This document shows, piece by piece, positions 1-7,028 of a stretch of DNA of 9,129 nt; positions within the stretch are counted from its first letter, which is position 1; the number at the start of each line of letters is the position of its first letter. This stretch comes from JADJPL01 sp049315745. GTDB taxonomy: Bacteria > Bacteroidota > Bacteroidia > Chitinophagales > Saprospiraceae. A program made the translations under genes and the position numbers. The DNA lies in NCBI GenBank assembly GCA_049315745.1, contig JBMOJO010000144.1, forward strand, positions 1-9,129, written 5' to 3'. The notes beneath the pieces are model-generated. The model made no database searches. It was not told where the DNA came from and saw nothing but the letters and a program-made list of their open reading frames with translations.

Positions 1-78
1 GAAAAGCTGGCTGCAAGGCAAAGGGAAATGGCAAAACACGCCAAAGCCATCTGGAAGATTCAGGAGCTGGATTTTTGA
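1..78 (+). CDS. 3' end of an unidentified gene (C-terminal 25 residues)
   Basis: A plus-strand frame open from base 1 ends at TGA 76-78. The visible tail contains AARQREMAKHAKAIWKIQEL and ends in DF; it is basic, rich in Ala, Lys and Gln, and looks like a helical C-terminus. The start and the domains lie outside the window, so no function can be given. It converges on the LysE-type gene that ends at 212. It could also be a chance open frame, since only 26 codons are visible, but the helix-like composition and the switch to AT-rich DNA after the stop favour a real gene end. Confidence 0.45.
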   Translation, partial: EKLAARQREMAKHAKAIWKIQELDF

Positions 79-116
79 CTGCCCGATATGCCCTCTTTTA
101 AATACCTGTTTGGTAT

Positions 117-160
117 CTGTTTAACAGGTCGTTTCCCCAGGACAGCTACCTGCTAAATAG
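117..160. repeat. Paired copies of the recurring intergenic motif, forming an imperfect palindrome
   Basis: The left half begins CTGTTTAACAGGTCG (117-131) and the right half ends ACCTGCTAAATAG (148-160). The outer 13 bases pair with two mismatches. The right half is a good match to the recurring motif (consensus near GGCAGTGACCTGCTAAATAG), also found at 2505, 5462, 6706 and 7204 and, on the other strand, at 6619 and 6994. The pair sits between two convergent genes and has almost no cargo between its halves. A second small inverted repeat, ACCTGTT (104-110) with AACAGGT (123-129), overlaps the left half. The region could also act as a two-way terminator, but no clear T-run follows either arm. 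Confidence 0.55.
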
Positions 161-211
161 ATATGAAAAAAAAGGTATTGGGTGCTGAGGCCTATATTTA
201 AAAAACGATAG

Positions 212-832
212 TCAGGCAATCAACTGAAACAAGCCCAGCCCGAGTAAAAGGAAACCAATCATCCTGTTCAACAGACTGCCTTGCAGGATAGCGCTGAATT
301 TGCCGGCTAAATGCTTCCCCGCCAGGGCGTAAGCCTGAAGCGCACTGAATTTAGCAATGCCAACCCCGCCGAAGTACCCTAACAATAAAAGAACAGGAGT
401 TCCACCATAGAAAAGAACAGGCAAGTCCCAGGTACTCCAATAGGTAAGTACCAGGATCCAGAAGGCGATTGCCTGGGGGTTCATGAAACCAATCATCAGA
501 CCGTACAAAAAAATACGCCTATCGCCCGGCAATAATTGCGCAGCGGTCTTTTTCCTTGGGATTAGATAAGACGCGCCTAACAAAAGGGCAAAAATTGCAG
601 CAATTACGCTAATCACCGGATTCGTTTCCAGGAATTGACCTGCCATCTGCCCAAATACCAGCGCTACGGCAGACTGCCCGGTCTCTACAAGCGCTGCACC
701 AAGGCTGAAAGGCAAGGCACTCCTGCGAAGCCCAATTTCCAGGGCGCAAAGGTTAATGGGGTTGACCGGCAGGGAACCCAGAAAACCTATCGCAAAAATG
801 CCAAAGAAAACCAGGATGAAAGACGCTTCCAA
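212..832 (-). CDS. LysE/RhtB-type exporter
   Basis: A 206-residue inner-membrane protein with about six hydrophobic segments, the usual size for the LysE/RhtB amino-acid exporter superfamily. The first segment carries GSLPVNPINL near residue 19, and a later segment has GFMNPQAIAFW near residue 115, matching the Gly-x-x-Asn-Pro-(x)-Ala feature of the family. The family exports amino acids and other small amines or metabolites; the substrate here cannot be read from sequence. The start is TTG at 832-830; an in-frame stop lies at 847-845 and no ATG precedes the first membrane segment. It lies 37 bases downstream of the DUF5690 permease gene on the same strand, so the two are probably co-transcribed. 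Removal of an amine or aldehyde by-product of phosphonate breakdown is possible but speculative. Confidence 0.85.
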   Translation of the reverse strand: MEASFILVFFGIFAIGFLGSLPVNPINLCALEIGLRRSALPFSLGAALVETGQSAVALVFGQMAGQFLETNPVISVIAAIFALLLGASYLIPRKKTAAQLLPGDRRIFLYGLMIGFMNPQAIAFWILVLTYWSTWDLPVLFYGGTPVLLLLGYFGGVGIAKFSALQAYALAGKHLAGKFSAILQGSLLNRMIGFLLLGLGLFQLIA

Positions 833-869
833 ATTTAAAACGATTTAGGTGGGGTAACAACTGGCCCGA

Positions 870-2180
870 TCAAAAAGTTTCAGGAGACGACGAGGGTGCC
901 AATGCCGGGCTACCTATTACTTCCCGCTCCTTGCCCAGGAAATATATCCATGCCATACCCCCAAGGACGATCGTAGCCGCGCCCACAACATACCCCAATA
1001 CGAGAAGTACCTCCAGCCATCCTGTAAGGGCTGCACCAAAATTTTTGATCATCAGGACGCTCAAACTCCCCAGGTAGCCAAACGAATCAGCAAGGTACAT
1101 AAAAAAACCCAGGTTGCCGATACACCGAAAATGGGCAAACCAACGCTCAAAAAGCATCGTGTGGTAGCTGATATAGGCCAGGTACATCGCAAAACCTGCT
1201 ATGACCATCCAGGCCACTGGTCCAATTAGACCTGCAGAAAACAGTAAATTGCCGAGCAACAATAAAATGCCGCCCAGGATTATAATCGCCAAATTGGCAT
1301 AAAAAGCAATCCGGTTGTTCCGGACGTACATCATAAGTGCAATCGTGGCAAAGACGCAAAGCGCGATCGGTACTTCAGACCAGAAAAGTAAGCGCGAAGT
1401 GTCCGCCCGACCTAACAAGGCCCAGATCTCTACTGCAAAGTTGTCTCGGACATCGCGAAATATGGTAAGTGCAATATAAATCCCTACAACCAGGATAATC
1501 CCAACGCTAAAACGCCTGAACAGTGCCAGGCGCCCGCCCAAGTCCATCCGGCTGCGCTCCGAACGGTGCCCGATATCCGCTGTATCAGGCGCAGGTGTGC
1601 GCTCCAACATCCAAACTCCGGCCAAAAGCACAGGAACGAACAGCAAACCCGTCAAGAATGGCATCCAGTATTCACTTACCTGCCACGCATCAATCAAATA
1701 CTTGCCAACCGACTTCACCAAACCCGAAGAAACAATGAAGCTTGCACTCATGCCTGCACCCAGCAGCTCCGTGTTTCGCCTTCCTTCCAGATACGAAAAT
1801 ACCAACCCCCAAATCATCCCTAACGGAAGCCCATTGAAAAATAAAAAGACAATATTGTACGGCACCGGAATGCTAGCGAATAGCAGAAGGCTCGCCCAGG
1901 AGATGCCAATCAGTAAAAGAATCGAAGCGGCCCGCCTATCCTGGGGCATTTCCGAAACGACTTTGATCCCAATAAACTTAGAAAGCAGGTATCCAAGTGC
2001 CTGAAAGCTGATGAGTAGTATTTTATAGTCAATGCCCCAAACCATTTCCCCCGCAAAAGTTCCGGCAGCAAATGCTTTGCGGAACGCATACATGCTGCAA
2101 TAAGCAGTAAAAGCCCCCATCATCGGCAGCAGTGTACGGGACGAATACTGAAACGCCTTTTCGTATTTGAGTATAGCCAA
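870..2180 (-). CDS. DUF5690 family MFS-like permease, candidate phosphonate or phosphate-ester importer
   Basis: A 436-residue protein with about 12 hydrophobic segments split by a charged central loop (about residues 193-220), as in major facilitator transporters. The segment SMYAFRKAFAAGTF (residues 29-42), the stretch GYLLSKFIG and the loop following it (SEMPQDRR, 76-83) identify the DUF5690 family as I recall it. They also resemble organophosphate:phosphate antiporters such as GlpT, where YLVRKN holds substrate-binding Arg45 and is followed by SKF...SDR. Arg34 would match GlpT Arg45, and Arg242 or Arg245 (TIFRDVRDNF) would match GlpT Arg269. From memory, DUF5690 genes often neighbour the oxidase and phosphonatase-like families found at 7246-9076. 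Uptake of a phosphonate or phosphate ester is therefore an inference, not shown. The only possible start is TTG at 2180; an in-frame TAA lies three codons upstream. The 5' side abuts the repeat starting at 2218. Confidence 0.82.
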   Translation of the reverse strand: MAILKYEKAFQYSSRTLLPMMGAFTAYCSMYAFRKAFAAGTFAGEMVWGIDYKILLISFQALGYLLSKFIGIKVVSEMPQDRRAASILLLIGISWASLLLFASIPVPYNIVFLFFNGLPLGMIWGLVFSYLEGRRNTELLGAGMSASFIVSSGLVKSVGKYLIDAWQVSEYWMPFLTGLLFVPVLLAGVWMLERTPAPDTADIGHRSERSRMDLGGRLALFRRFSVGIILVVGIYIALTIFRDVRDNFAVEIWALLGRADTSRLLFWSEVPIALCVFATIALMMYVRNNRIAFYANLAIIILGGILLLLGNLLFSAGLIGPVAWMVIAGFAMYLAYISYHTMLFERWFAHFRCIGNLGFFMYLADSFGYLGSLSVLMIKNFGAALTGWLEVLLVLGYVVGAATIVLGGMAWIYFLGKEREVIGSPALAPSSSPETF

Positions 2181-2217
2181 GGGTCCTTATATTTTTTTGT
2201 ACCAATTTACCGAGGGT

Positions 2218-2483
2218 GGGGTTGTGTAAAAAGTTTTTGCCGCCTGCGGCGGCAGAATAATATTTGGCGCGAAGCGCCAAGAAAAGACTTTTTACACAAC
2301 GCCTATCAAAACAATATCCTGCCGCAGTAGGCAGCAAAAGAATTTTTACGGTGCTTCGCGCCGAATTATATTTTGAGAGACACGTCATTTTCGCGATTTC
2401 GCTTCGCGAAATCGCGAAAATGACGTGTCTCTCAAAATAATATTCTGCCGCCGAAGGCGGCAAAAGAGTTTTTACACAACCCC
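2218..2483. repeat. Composite palindromic repeat, copy 1 (GGGGTTGTGTAAAAAG family)
   Basis: A 266-bp element bounded by perfect 15-base inverted ends, GGGGTTGTGTAAAAA (2218) and TTTTTACACAACCCC (2469-2483). A third end, CTTTTTACACAAC, lies inside at 2288-2300, so a short 86-bp element (2218-2303) appears nested in the longer one. Inside the short element are the hairpins GCCGCC-TGC-GGCGGC (2239-2253) and TTGGCGC-GAA-GCGCCAA (2264-2280). The longer part carries an imperfect CTGCCGCAGTAGGCAG hairpin (2319-2334), half of the GCGC module (2351-2362), the long core hairpin (2369-2439) and GCCGCC-GAA-GGCGGC (2447-2461). There is no open frame of credible content and no obvious target duplication. 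It fills the gap between the permease and receptor genes and may separate them transcriptionally. Confidence 0.85.
2369..2439. repeat. Perfect 34-bp hairpin with TTC loop (variable core of copy 1)
   Basis: Bases 2369-2402 pair without mismatch to 2406-2439, leaving the three-base loop TTC at 2403-2405. The tip reads GCTTCGC on the plus strand and GCGAAGC on the minus strand. The arm contains GAGAGACACGTCATTTTC and GCGATTTCGC. The arm sequence is unrelated to the equivalent hairpin at 7077-7139. No T-run follows within a few bases, so it is not a typical intrinsic terminator. Confidence 0.9.
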
Positions 2484-2504
2484 GCAGATTAAATATTATT
2501 TAAC

Positions 2505-2524
2505 GGGGCAGTGACCTAATAAAA
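2505..2524 (+). repeat. Recurring intergenic motif, copy beside repeat 1
   Basis: GGGGCAGTGACCTAATAAAA matches the first half of the recurring motif closely and its second half weakly. The bases between this motif and the preceding element end (CAACCCCG, then AAATATTATTT at 2490-2500) are also conserved on the right side of the repeat at 7029-7187, where CAACCCCG, AAATATTATTT and the motif occur in the same order. This shows that the motif and the repeat form one larger unit. A matching left-hand copy is not evident before 2218. Confidence 0.55.
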
Positions 2525-2543
2525 TTGGCGGGAACTGACATCA

Positions 2544-2568
2544 ACAAACAGCGATAGCGCTGCTTTGT
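2544..2568 (-). terminator. Possible weak terminator hairpin after the receptor gene
   Basis: ACAAACAGCG (2544-2553) pairs with CGCTG-C-TTTGT (2558-2568), with one bulged C and the four-base loop ATAG. It begins eight bases past the receptor stop codon in the direction of transcription. The following minus-strand DNA has only short T-runs, so termination efficiency is doubtful. Confidence 0.35.
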
Positions 2569-2575
2569 CTGTCGG

Positions 2576-5392
2576 TTAGTCGTCGTTCCGGAAAAAGTCC
2601 AGTTTTAGCCCAAACTGGACACGCGCATTGTAATATTCCGCCTGCATCGTCCGCCCGCTTACCCCTTGGTAATAGCGCAGCGGCTGGTTGGTCAGGTTAT
2701 TGGCATCCACAAACAAGCGCCATTTCGGGCTGAATGCGAAGGAAGCATTCGCATCCACGTGAAGCTGTGCGTCCAGGAACCTGGAATCCACGGTCTTTGC
2801 CGTTGATAGCGCCAGGAAAGTATCGTCGGGATCCAGGAATCCGCTGTGATAGTTCAGGGACACCCGAGCCTGGAGACGCTTGCCCTCGTAAGCAAAAGAG
2901 CCGTTGAAATTATGTTTGGAAGCTCCGGGAAGACCTGTCTCGAAACTCACCACATTGCCTTCGTCCTCATCAAAGAAAAGCACTTCAGCATCGGAGTCCG
3001 TAAAGGTGTAGTTCAGATAAATGCCGAGGTTTTTCAAAAAGCCGGGCAGAAAGTCGAGCTGGCGCTGGATTGCCGCCTCGAAGCCGGTAACCGTTGCTGA
3101 AGGGCCGTTGGTAGGGGTAGTAGCCCGGATAAAGGTATTTCCGCTGATGGGGTCCTTAAAGTTCTGGACAGAGGTGGCATAGATAAAGTCTTTGATGTCT
3201 TTATAAAAAATGCCTGCCGAGAAAATCCCAACGGTCGAAAAATAATGCTCGAACATCAGATCCAGGTTGGAAGCGGTAGTTGCCTTCAGGTTCGGGTTGC
3301 CCGTGACCAAGGTATTATCAGAAACGTCAATCCTGCGGCTTGGTGCAAGATCCACATAATCAGGTCGAGCCAGGGTGTTGGTCCAGGCTGCACGCAACAG
3401 GGTGTTGGGGCTGAAATCGAGCTTCAGGTGCAGGGCAGGCATTACATTGGTGTAATTGCTGGAACCGCTCACATCCGTAGCATTATCGTCGGCATCGAAT
3501 TGAGTCGCATTGTAGGTTACCCCGGTACGTTCTACCCGCAGCCCACCGATCACCGTGAACTTATTGCCGAGCTGCTGCGTAAGCATCGCATAAGTACCGA
3601 GGATTTGTTCCGTACCATCGAAACTTGCTTCCCTGTTTCCAATATTATCCTCCTGAAAAGCAGCATTATACTTTTTCTCGAAACCTTCCAGCGATTCCGG
3701 TATGGGGAACCGACCAACGTTGTAACTTACCCCGCCTCCATTCGCCAAAAAGCCGGCGTCAGTGTAATTATTGACGGTAAAATCGTTGAAACGCACAGTT
3801 TGCCCGGACGCCGGCACCAATAAACCTCTGTTTTGTTCTACTACCTTAGCCTTAGTACGGATTACACCTCCGAGTTTCAGTTGACTGACTTTGCGCTCGT
3901 CTCCAAGCGGGATGCGCAAATTGAACCTGCCGTTGGCATCCGTTTCGTCCGTGAAATCATTGCGAAGTTGAAACCTGCGGAAAGGCTGTGCAGAAATATC
4001 GAAAGCAGGCTGGGTAGAAACAAAAGGAAACTCCGGGTTAGTCGTATTGGGTCGGAGTCCGGAGGTTAAGGGAAGGTTAGCGCTCCTCCAACTGATATAG
4101 CGCTCGTTAGGGCGGTCCTCCTGTGCATACGAGAAAGTCGCAGCCCAGTCCAGGTTGATTTTACCATTGAGTAAGTGCTGCCCGGAAAGTGTATTCGAGG
4201 TCACCGTCTGCCGCTCAAGGCGCCTGAACTTTTGGTCCTCACCTCCCCCTTTAAGTTCTGCCTCGACGCGGCCACGCGTCAGGCCATTGGCATCGGGAGC
4301 GGACATCCCGGAGTAAACAACCCGAAAACGGTTTTCAAAATCGTCACGTACATTGTATAAACTCCTGAAAAACAACGTTGAGTTATTTCCCAAGCGGTAA
4401 TCCATGGAAAGGGACCCGCTTCGGCGGATACGCTGAACATCGTATTTGCGAATCTCGGCGACATTAAGGAATGGGGTACCGGAAGCCGTCCTGTCCCATT
4501 CAAATTCTGCATTGTCGGAACCAAAATTATGGTTGAACCAAGACCCTCCGAAGATGACTCCGAGCTTACCGCCCGCCAAGCGCTTTCCAGCCACAAAATT
4601 AGCGATCCCCATTGGTTGTTGGGAAAGGAAGTTATAGCCTGAGCCAAGTGTGCCCGAAAAGCGAAGCCCCGGGGGAGCCGCCCGCGTAACCAGGTTTGCC
4701 GAGCCGCCAATGGCATCGGCATCCATATCTGGAGTGAGGGCTTTGCTCACTTCGATGGTCTGGATCATATCCGAAGGAATCAAATCCAATTGTACGGTCC
4801 TGCTGCCACTTTCCGCCGAAGGCAGGCGCTCGCCGTTTAGGGTTACGGAATTGAAACGCGGTTCGGTGCCGCGAATAAGGCCGAAGCGCGCCTCCCCCTG
4901 ATCATTAATTACGGTAATGCCCGGGATGCGCTTCATGGCGTCGCCGATATTGGCATCCGGAAAACGCCCGATTTGGTCGGCGGAAACGATGTTGGTGATA
5001 TTTGTATTTGCACGCTGCTGATTGAGGGCCTTTGCCTGTCCTTTCAGGCGGTCCCCAAGTACAAGGACTTCTGAGCCCAAAACAACACCGGGCTTTAAGA
5101 AAGCTTTTAACTCGGCGCCACTACCTGCTCCGATTTCAACCTTCTGCTCAAATTTTTCATAGCCAATATATTCGATGCGACAGGTATAAGTCCCCTCAGG
5201 GACACCGGTGATGGCGAAAGACCCGCGGGAGTCCGTATAAGCCCCGCGTGAAATTTCCTGAACAAAAACTGCCGCGCCGGGCATGCCCAGTCCGGACTCA
5301 TCATAAACCATTCCCCGCAAAACCCCTGACTGGGCGTGAAGGAAACCGGCTGCTATAAAGACGGAAAGGAAAGATAAAACTGCTGTTCTCAT
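2576..5392 (-). CDS. TonB-dependent outer-membrane receptor
   Basis: A 938-residue outer-membrane receptor. Residues 1-20 form a signal peptide (MRTAVLSFLSVFIAAGFLHA). A carboxypeptidase-regulatory-like domain follows (about 24-100, with GVPEGTYTCRIEYIGY), then a plug (about 125-240) containing RFPDANIGDAMKRIPGI, LIRGTEPRFNSVTLNGERLP and DADAIGGSANL, and then the beta-barrel to the C-terminal aromatic strand. The plug motifs match the TIGR01782-type receptors common in Xanthomonas, Caulobacter and Bacteroidota. There is no SusD partner. The phytase gene lies 108 bases upstream on the same strand; from memory, phytase-receptor gene pairs are known in aquatic bacteria, so phytate or inositol-phosphate uptake is a good guess, with phosphonates as an alternative. 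ATG at 5392 gives a proper signal peptide; TTG at 5404 would only add four residues. CAAACGTA (5402-5409), TACGTTTG on the minus strand, fits the Bacteroidota -7 pattern TAnnTTTG but lies too near the ATG to be convincing. Confidence 0.93.
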   Translation of the reverse strand: MRTAVLSFLSVFIAAGFLHAQSGVLRGMVYDESGLGMPGAAVFVQEISRGAYTDSRGSFAITGVPEGTYTCRIEYIGYEKFEQKVEIGAGSGAELKAFLKPGVVLGSEVLVLGDRLKGQAKALNQQRANTNITNIVSADQIGRFPDANIGDAMKRIPGITVINDQGEARFGLIRGTEPRFNSVTLNGERLPSAESGSRTVQLDLIPSDMIQTIEVSKALTPDMDADAIGGSANLVTRAAPPGLRFSGTLGSGYNFLSQQPMGIANFVAGKRLAGGKLGVIFGGSWFNHNFGSDNAEFEWDRTASGTPFLNVAEIRKYDVQRIRRSGSLSMDYRLGNNSTLFFRSLYNVRDDFENRFRVVYSGMSAPDANGLTRGRVEAELKGGGEDQKFRRLERQTVTSNTLSGQHLLNGKINLDWAATFSYAQEDRPNERYISWRSANLPLTSGLRPNTTNPEFPFVSTQPAFDISAQPFRRFQLRNDFTDETDANGRFNLRIPLGDERKVSQLKLGGVIRTKAKVVEQNRGLLVPASGQTVRFNDFTVNNYTDAGFLANGGGVSYNVGRFPIPESLEGFEKKYNAAFQEDNIGNREASFDGTEQILGTYAMLTQQLGNKFTVIGGLRVERTGVTYNATQFDADDNATDVSGSSNYTNVMPALHLKLDFSPNTLLRAAWTNTLARPDYVDLAPSRRIDVSDNTLVTGNPNLKATTASNLDLMFEHYFSTVGIFSAGIFYKDIKDFIYATSVQNFKDPISGNTFIRATTPTNGPSATVTGFEAAIQRQLDFLPGFLKNLGIYLNYTFTDSDAEVLFFDEDEGNVVSFETGLPGASKHNFNGSFAYEGKRLQARVSLNYHSGFLDPDDTFLALSTAKTVDSRFLDAQLHVDANASFAFSPKWRLFVDANNLTNQPLRYYQGVSGRTMQAEYYNARVQFGLKLDFFRNDD

Positions 5393-5461
5393 TTTTTTCC
5401 GCAAACGTACCGGGCAAATGTTTCCTTAATGTTAATTGGATTTTAACTTATTGTTATTTCT

Positions 5462-5489
5462 CAGGACAACGACCCGCTAAATAGTTGCC
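5462..5489 (+). repeat. Recurring intergenic motif between phytase and receptor genes
   Basis: CAGGACAACGACCCGCTAAA begins here and continues TAGTTGCC. It matches the copy at 137-160 across CAGGACA and CTAAATAG, and the minus-strand copy at 6619-6642 across AAATAGTTGCC. It lies 11 bases past the phytase stop, in the 108-base gap before the receptor start. A left partner is only faintly visible in the AT-rich DNA at about 5440-5461. Apart from this motif the gap shows nothing definite. Confidence 0.55.
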
Positions 5490-5500
5490 TTTAAACAATA

Positions 5501-6604
5501 CTACCGCGAAAAAATATTTCCCTGCATCAGCGCGATTGCGCGGGATAATTCGCCCTGCTTTACGACTTTGAAGTTCTGGCGCGCCTTGGCGCAACAACCT
5601 TCACTGTTCCTGCCATCCTGTGCAACCATCACTCCCTTTTCGCCTGAATAGATTTCAAACCCGTCGGTTTCGCTCACCCGATCCACCCCGCTCGACCTGC
5701 CGATGCGAAAACTCCCGATATAAGATAAGCCCTTGGCCGTGCCAAAAACTCCAAAGGAATGGTTGCCCTGGCTGGAAACGACCAGATAAGTAAGCCCCTT
5801 TTCCCGATATAATGCCAAGCCTTCTAAATCTGCCTTGAGCATTTTGTTGTCGCCCAGTGAAGCCACCAAGGCCGGGCTTCTTTCCAAATTATTCAAATCC
5901 AGGGCCCAAATTCCAAAATCTTCTTCTGCAATATACAAAATGCCCTTTTCATCATCTGCGACCATACCCTCGCATTGCCCTCCAAACCTGAAAGACTTGA
6001 TCAGAGAACCTGCTATATTTCCCTCGCGGTCGAAAGAAAGTGCGTATCCCTCCAACAAGCCTTCCTTTCCAATTACAAATGCAAAAACAGCCGAATCCTT
6101 TTGATAAAAACAAAAGCCATAAACCTCTTCGATACGCGACTGCGGCAGCACAGAGGGCAGCATGGTCATCTGCCAGCGGCTTTGATCAAAAATAAAAAAT
6201 TGCATGGCGTTGAGCGTCCGGTTAGACCCCCCAACCAGCGCCCGGCCATCGGCTAAGGTCCGCACATCAACGTTATTGATCGCCCCGGATGAGTCCAGAA
6301 ATCGAGTAGCCCCCTGCATATCAAATACTAAAAGGCCCTTCTTCTTATCCGTAGCGATAATTGCCACCGGGGCTGAATTTCCAGGAGGAGCATATATCGC
6401 CACATCATCCGCAGCATCTCCTTTTGAAGTAACAGGTTGGGTTTCAATATCCGGCTTTACGATCAACACCTCTGTGCTGCAAGACCAAACGAAGAATATT
6501 TCCGATAGCAAGATAACCGACATACAAATCCGTAAAGCTTGCCGGTAAAAATTTGGCAAATGGGGGATTAAAATTTTAGCTTTTTGACGCGCAAAAGAAT
6601 TCAT
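5501..6604 (-). CDS. Beta-propeller phytase, surface lipoprotein
   Basis: A 367-residue calcium-dependent beta-propeller phytase, hydrolysing phytate or other phosphate esters outside the cytoplasm. It follows the Bacillus subtilis enzyme along its length: ADDVAIYAP (65-73), TDKKKGLLVFDMQG (85-98), INNVDVR (109-115), EEVYGF (159-164), GKEG (179-182), EGMVADDEKGILYIAEEDFG (212-231), ADLEGLALY (258-266), SSQGN (277-281), ETDGFE (312-317) and VAQDGRN (327-333). The acidic residues that bind calcium and phosphate in the family (around Asp113, Glu181, Glu212, Asp217-218, Glu227-228, Asp314) appear kept. A hydrophobic stretch (29-40) ends at Cys42 in VWSC, an imperfect lipobox, so anchoring as a lipoprotein is likely. 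ATG at 6604-6602 is preferred; an upstream in-frame ATG at 6733 would translate through the 6619-6727 repeat. The receptor gene lies 108 bases downstream. Confidence 0.92.
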   Translation of the reverse strand: MNSFARQKAKILIPHLPNFYRQALRICMSVILLSEIFFVWSCSTEVLIVKPDIETQPVTSKGDAADDVAIYAPPGNSAPVAIIATDKKKGLLVFDMQGATRFLDSSGAINNVDVRTLADGRALVGGSNRTLNAMQFFIFDQSRWQMTMLPSVLPQSRIEEVYGFCFYQKDSAVFAFVIGKEGLLEGYALSFDREGNIAGSLIKSFRFGGQCEGMVADDEKGILYIAEEDFGIWALDLNNLERSPALVASLGDNKMLKADLEGLALYREKGLTYLVVSSQGNHSFGVFGTAKGLSYIGSFRIGRSSGVDRVSETDGFEIYSGEKGVMVAQDGRNSEGCCAKARQNFKVVKQGELSRAIALMQGNIFSR

Positions 6605-6618
6605 TGTTTTAATTTTTA

Positions 6619-6727
6619 GGCAACTATTTGCCAGGTGCCTCCGCGGCCTCGCCGCGAAGGATTTTGTTTGGTTTGCGTGCATTCTTAAACCAAATATTCT
6701 TCCTCGAGGCAGTGACCTGCCAAATAG
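6619..6727. repeat. Palindromic intergenic element framed by inverted copies of the recurring motif
   Basis: The left end contains CTATTTGCCAGGTGCCTC (6624-6641) and the right end contains GAGGCAGTGACCTGCCAAAT (6706-6725), then AG. These are inverted copies of the same motif, differing mainly by a few inserted bases. The core of about 65 bases holds a CGCGGC-CTC-GCCGCG hairpin (6642-6656) and TTTGGTTT/AAACCAAA (6667-6674 and 6687-6694). The left end stops 14 bases before the phytase start codon, so the phytase leader or promoter must lie within or across this element. It lacks the GGGGTTGTGTAAAAAG ends of the other repeats. Confidence 0.6.
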
Positions 6728-6993
6728 ATCCATTTTTAAAAGCGTTAGTGCGATGGGCTACAGGGTCAGGGCCAAATGTCATTTTAATGCAAACCATTTT
6801 CGCAAAATACGCACAATTAAATGATTTGCAATTATTTAAGCAAAAATGCCTTGGAAAAGCAGCGTACCTTCCAGTACAAATATGGTAAATTTGGAAATGC
6901 CCGAACATCCATTCTGCCGAGTTTACAAAAACATAATACTCGGGTTACATTTGCTTAAATAAGTAATGGCTTTCTTTGCTATAATAAAGGCAG
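6728..6993. other. Non-coding AT-rich region between divergent operons
   Basis: About 265 bases between two repeat units, upstream of both the phytase gene (minus) and the oxidase gene (plus). I see no convincing gene. CCGAGT (6917-6922) and ACTCGG (6938-6943) form a 6-bp inverted repeat with a 15-base spacer. Two plus-strand matches to the Bacteroidota -7 pattern TAnnTTTG occur, TAAATTTG (6886-6893) and TACATTTG (6946-6953), but neither has a well-placed TTG for the -33 box. TATAAT occurs at 6980-6985 without a good -35. If the oxidase promoter is here, its leader would run through the 7029-7187 repeat. Confidence 0.4.
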
Positions 6994-7018
6994 CTGTTTA
7001 ACAGATCGCTGCCCTGGG
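6994..7018 (-). repeat. Recurring intergenic motif, left partner of repeat 2
   Basis: The plus strand reads CTGTTTAACAGATCGCTGCC then CTGGG. Its first 15 bases, CTGTTTAACAGATCG, match the left half of the pair at 117-131 in 14 positions. It is an inverted copy of the motif at 7204-7227, and the two frame the palindromic repeat between them. Confidence 0.6.
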
Positions 7019-7028
7019 AATGCTATTT

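Noticed and set aside
2369..2439. Ordinary intrinsic terminator
   Set aside because: The stem is far longer than typical terminators, no T-run follows on either strand, and a positionally equivalent hairpin lies upstream of the oxidase gene.
2029..2463. Open frame of 144 codons on the minus strand upstream of the DUF5690 gene
   Set aside because: It reads through the palindromic repeat and then overlaps the permease gene in another frame; the composition is not protein-like and the openness comes from the repeat.
2218..2483. CRISPR array or retron
   Set aside because: There are no regularly spaced direct repeats, no cas genes and no reverse transcriptase in the window; the hairpins are single and palindromic.
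3245..3823. Plus-strand open frame of 192 codons inside the receptor gene
   Set aside because: It is the antisense shadow of a strongly motif-supported receptor and has no protein family features.
5402..5409. Receptor promoter -7 box TACGTTTG on the minus strand
   Set aside because: It ends only about ten bases from the ATG and no TTG lies at the expected upstream distance; a chance match is likely.
6605..6733. Longer phytase start at ATG 6733
   Set aside because: It would add 43 residues encoded by the repeat ahead of the membrane segment and would bury the lipoprotein signal.
6624..6908. Overlapping open frames of 86-94 codons on both strands between the divergent operons
   Set aside because: Both run through the 6619-6727 palindromic element and the AT-rich control region; neither has recognisable motifs.
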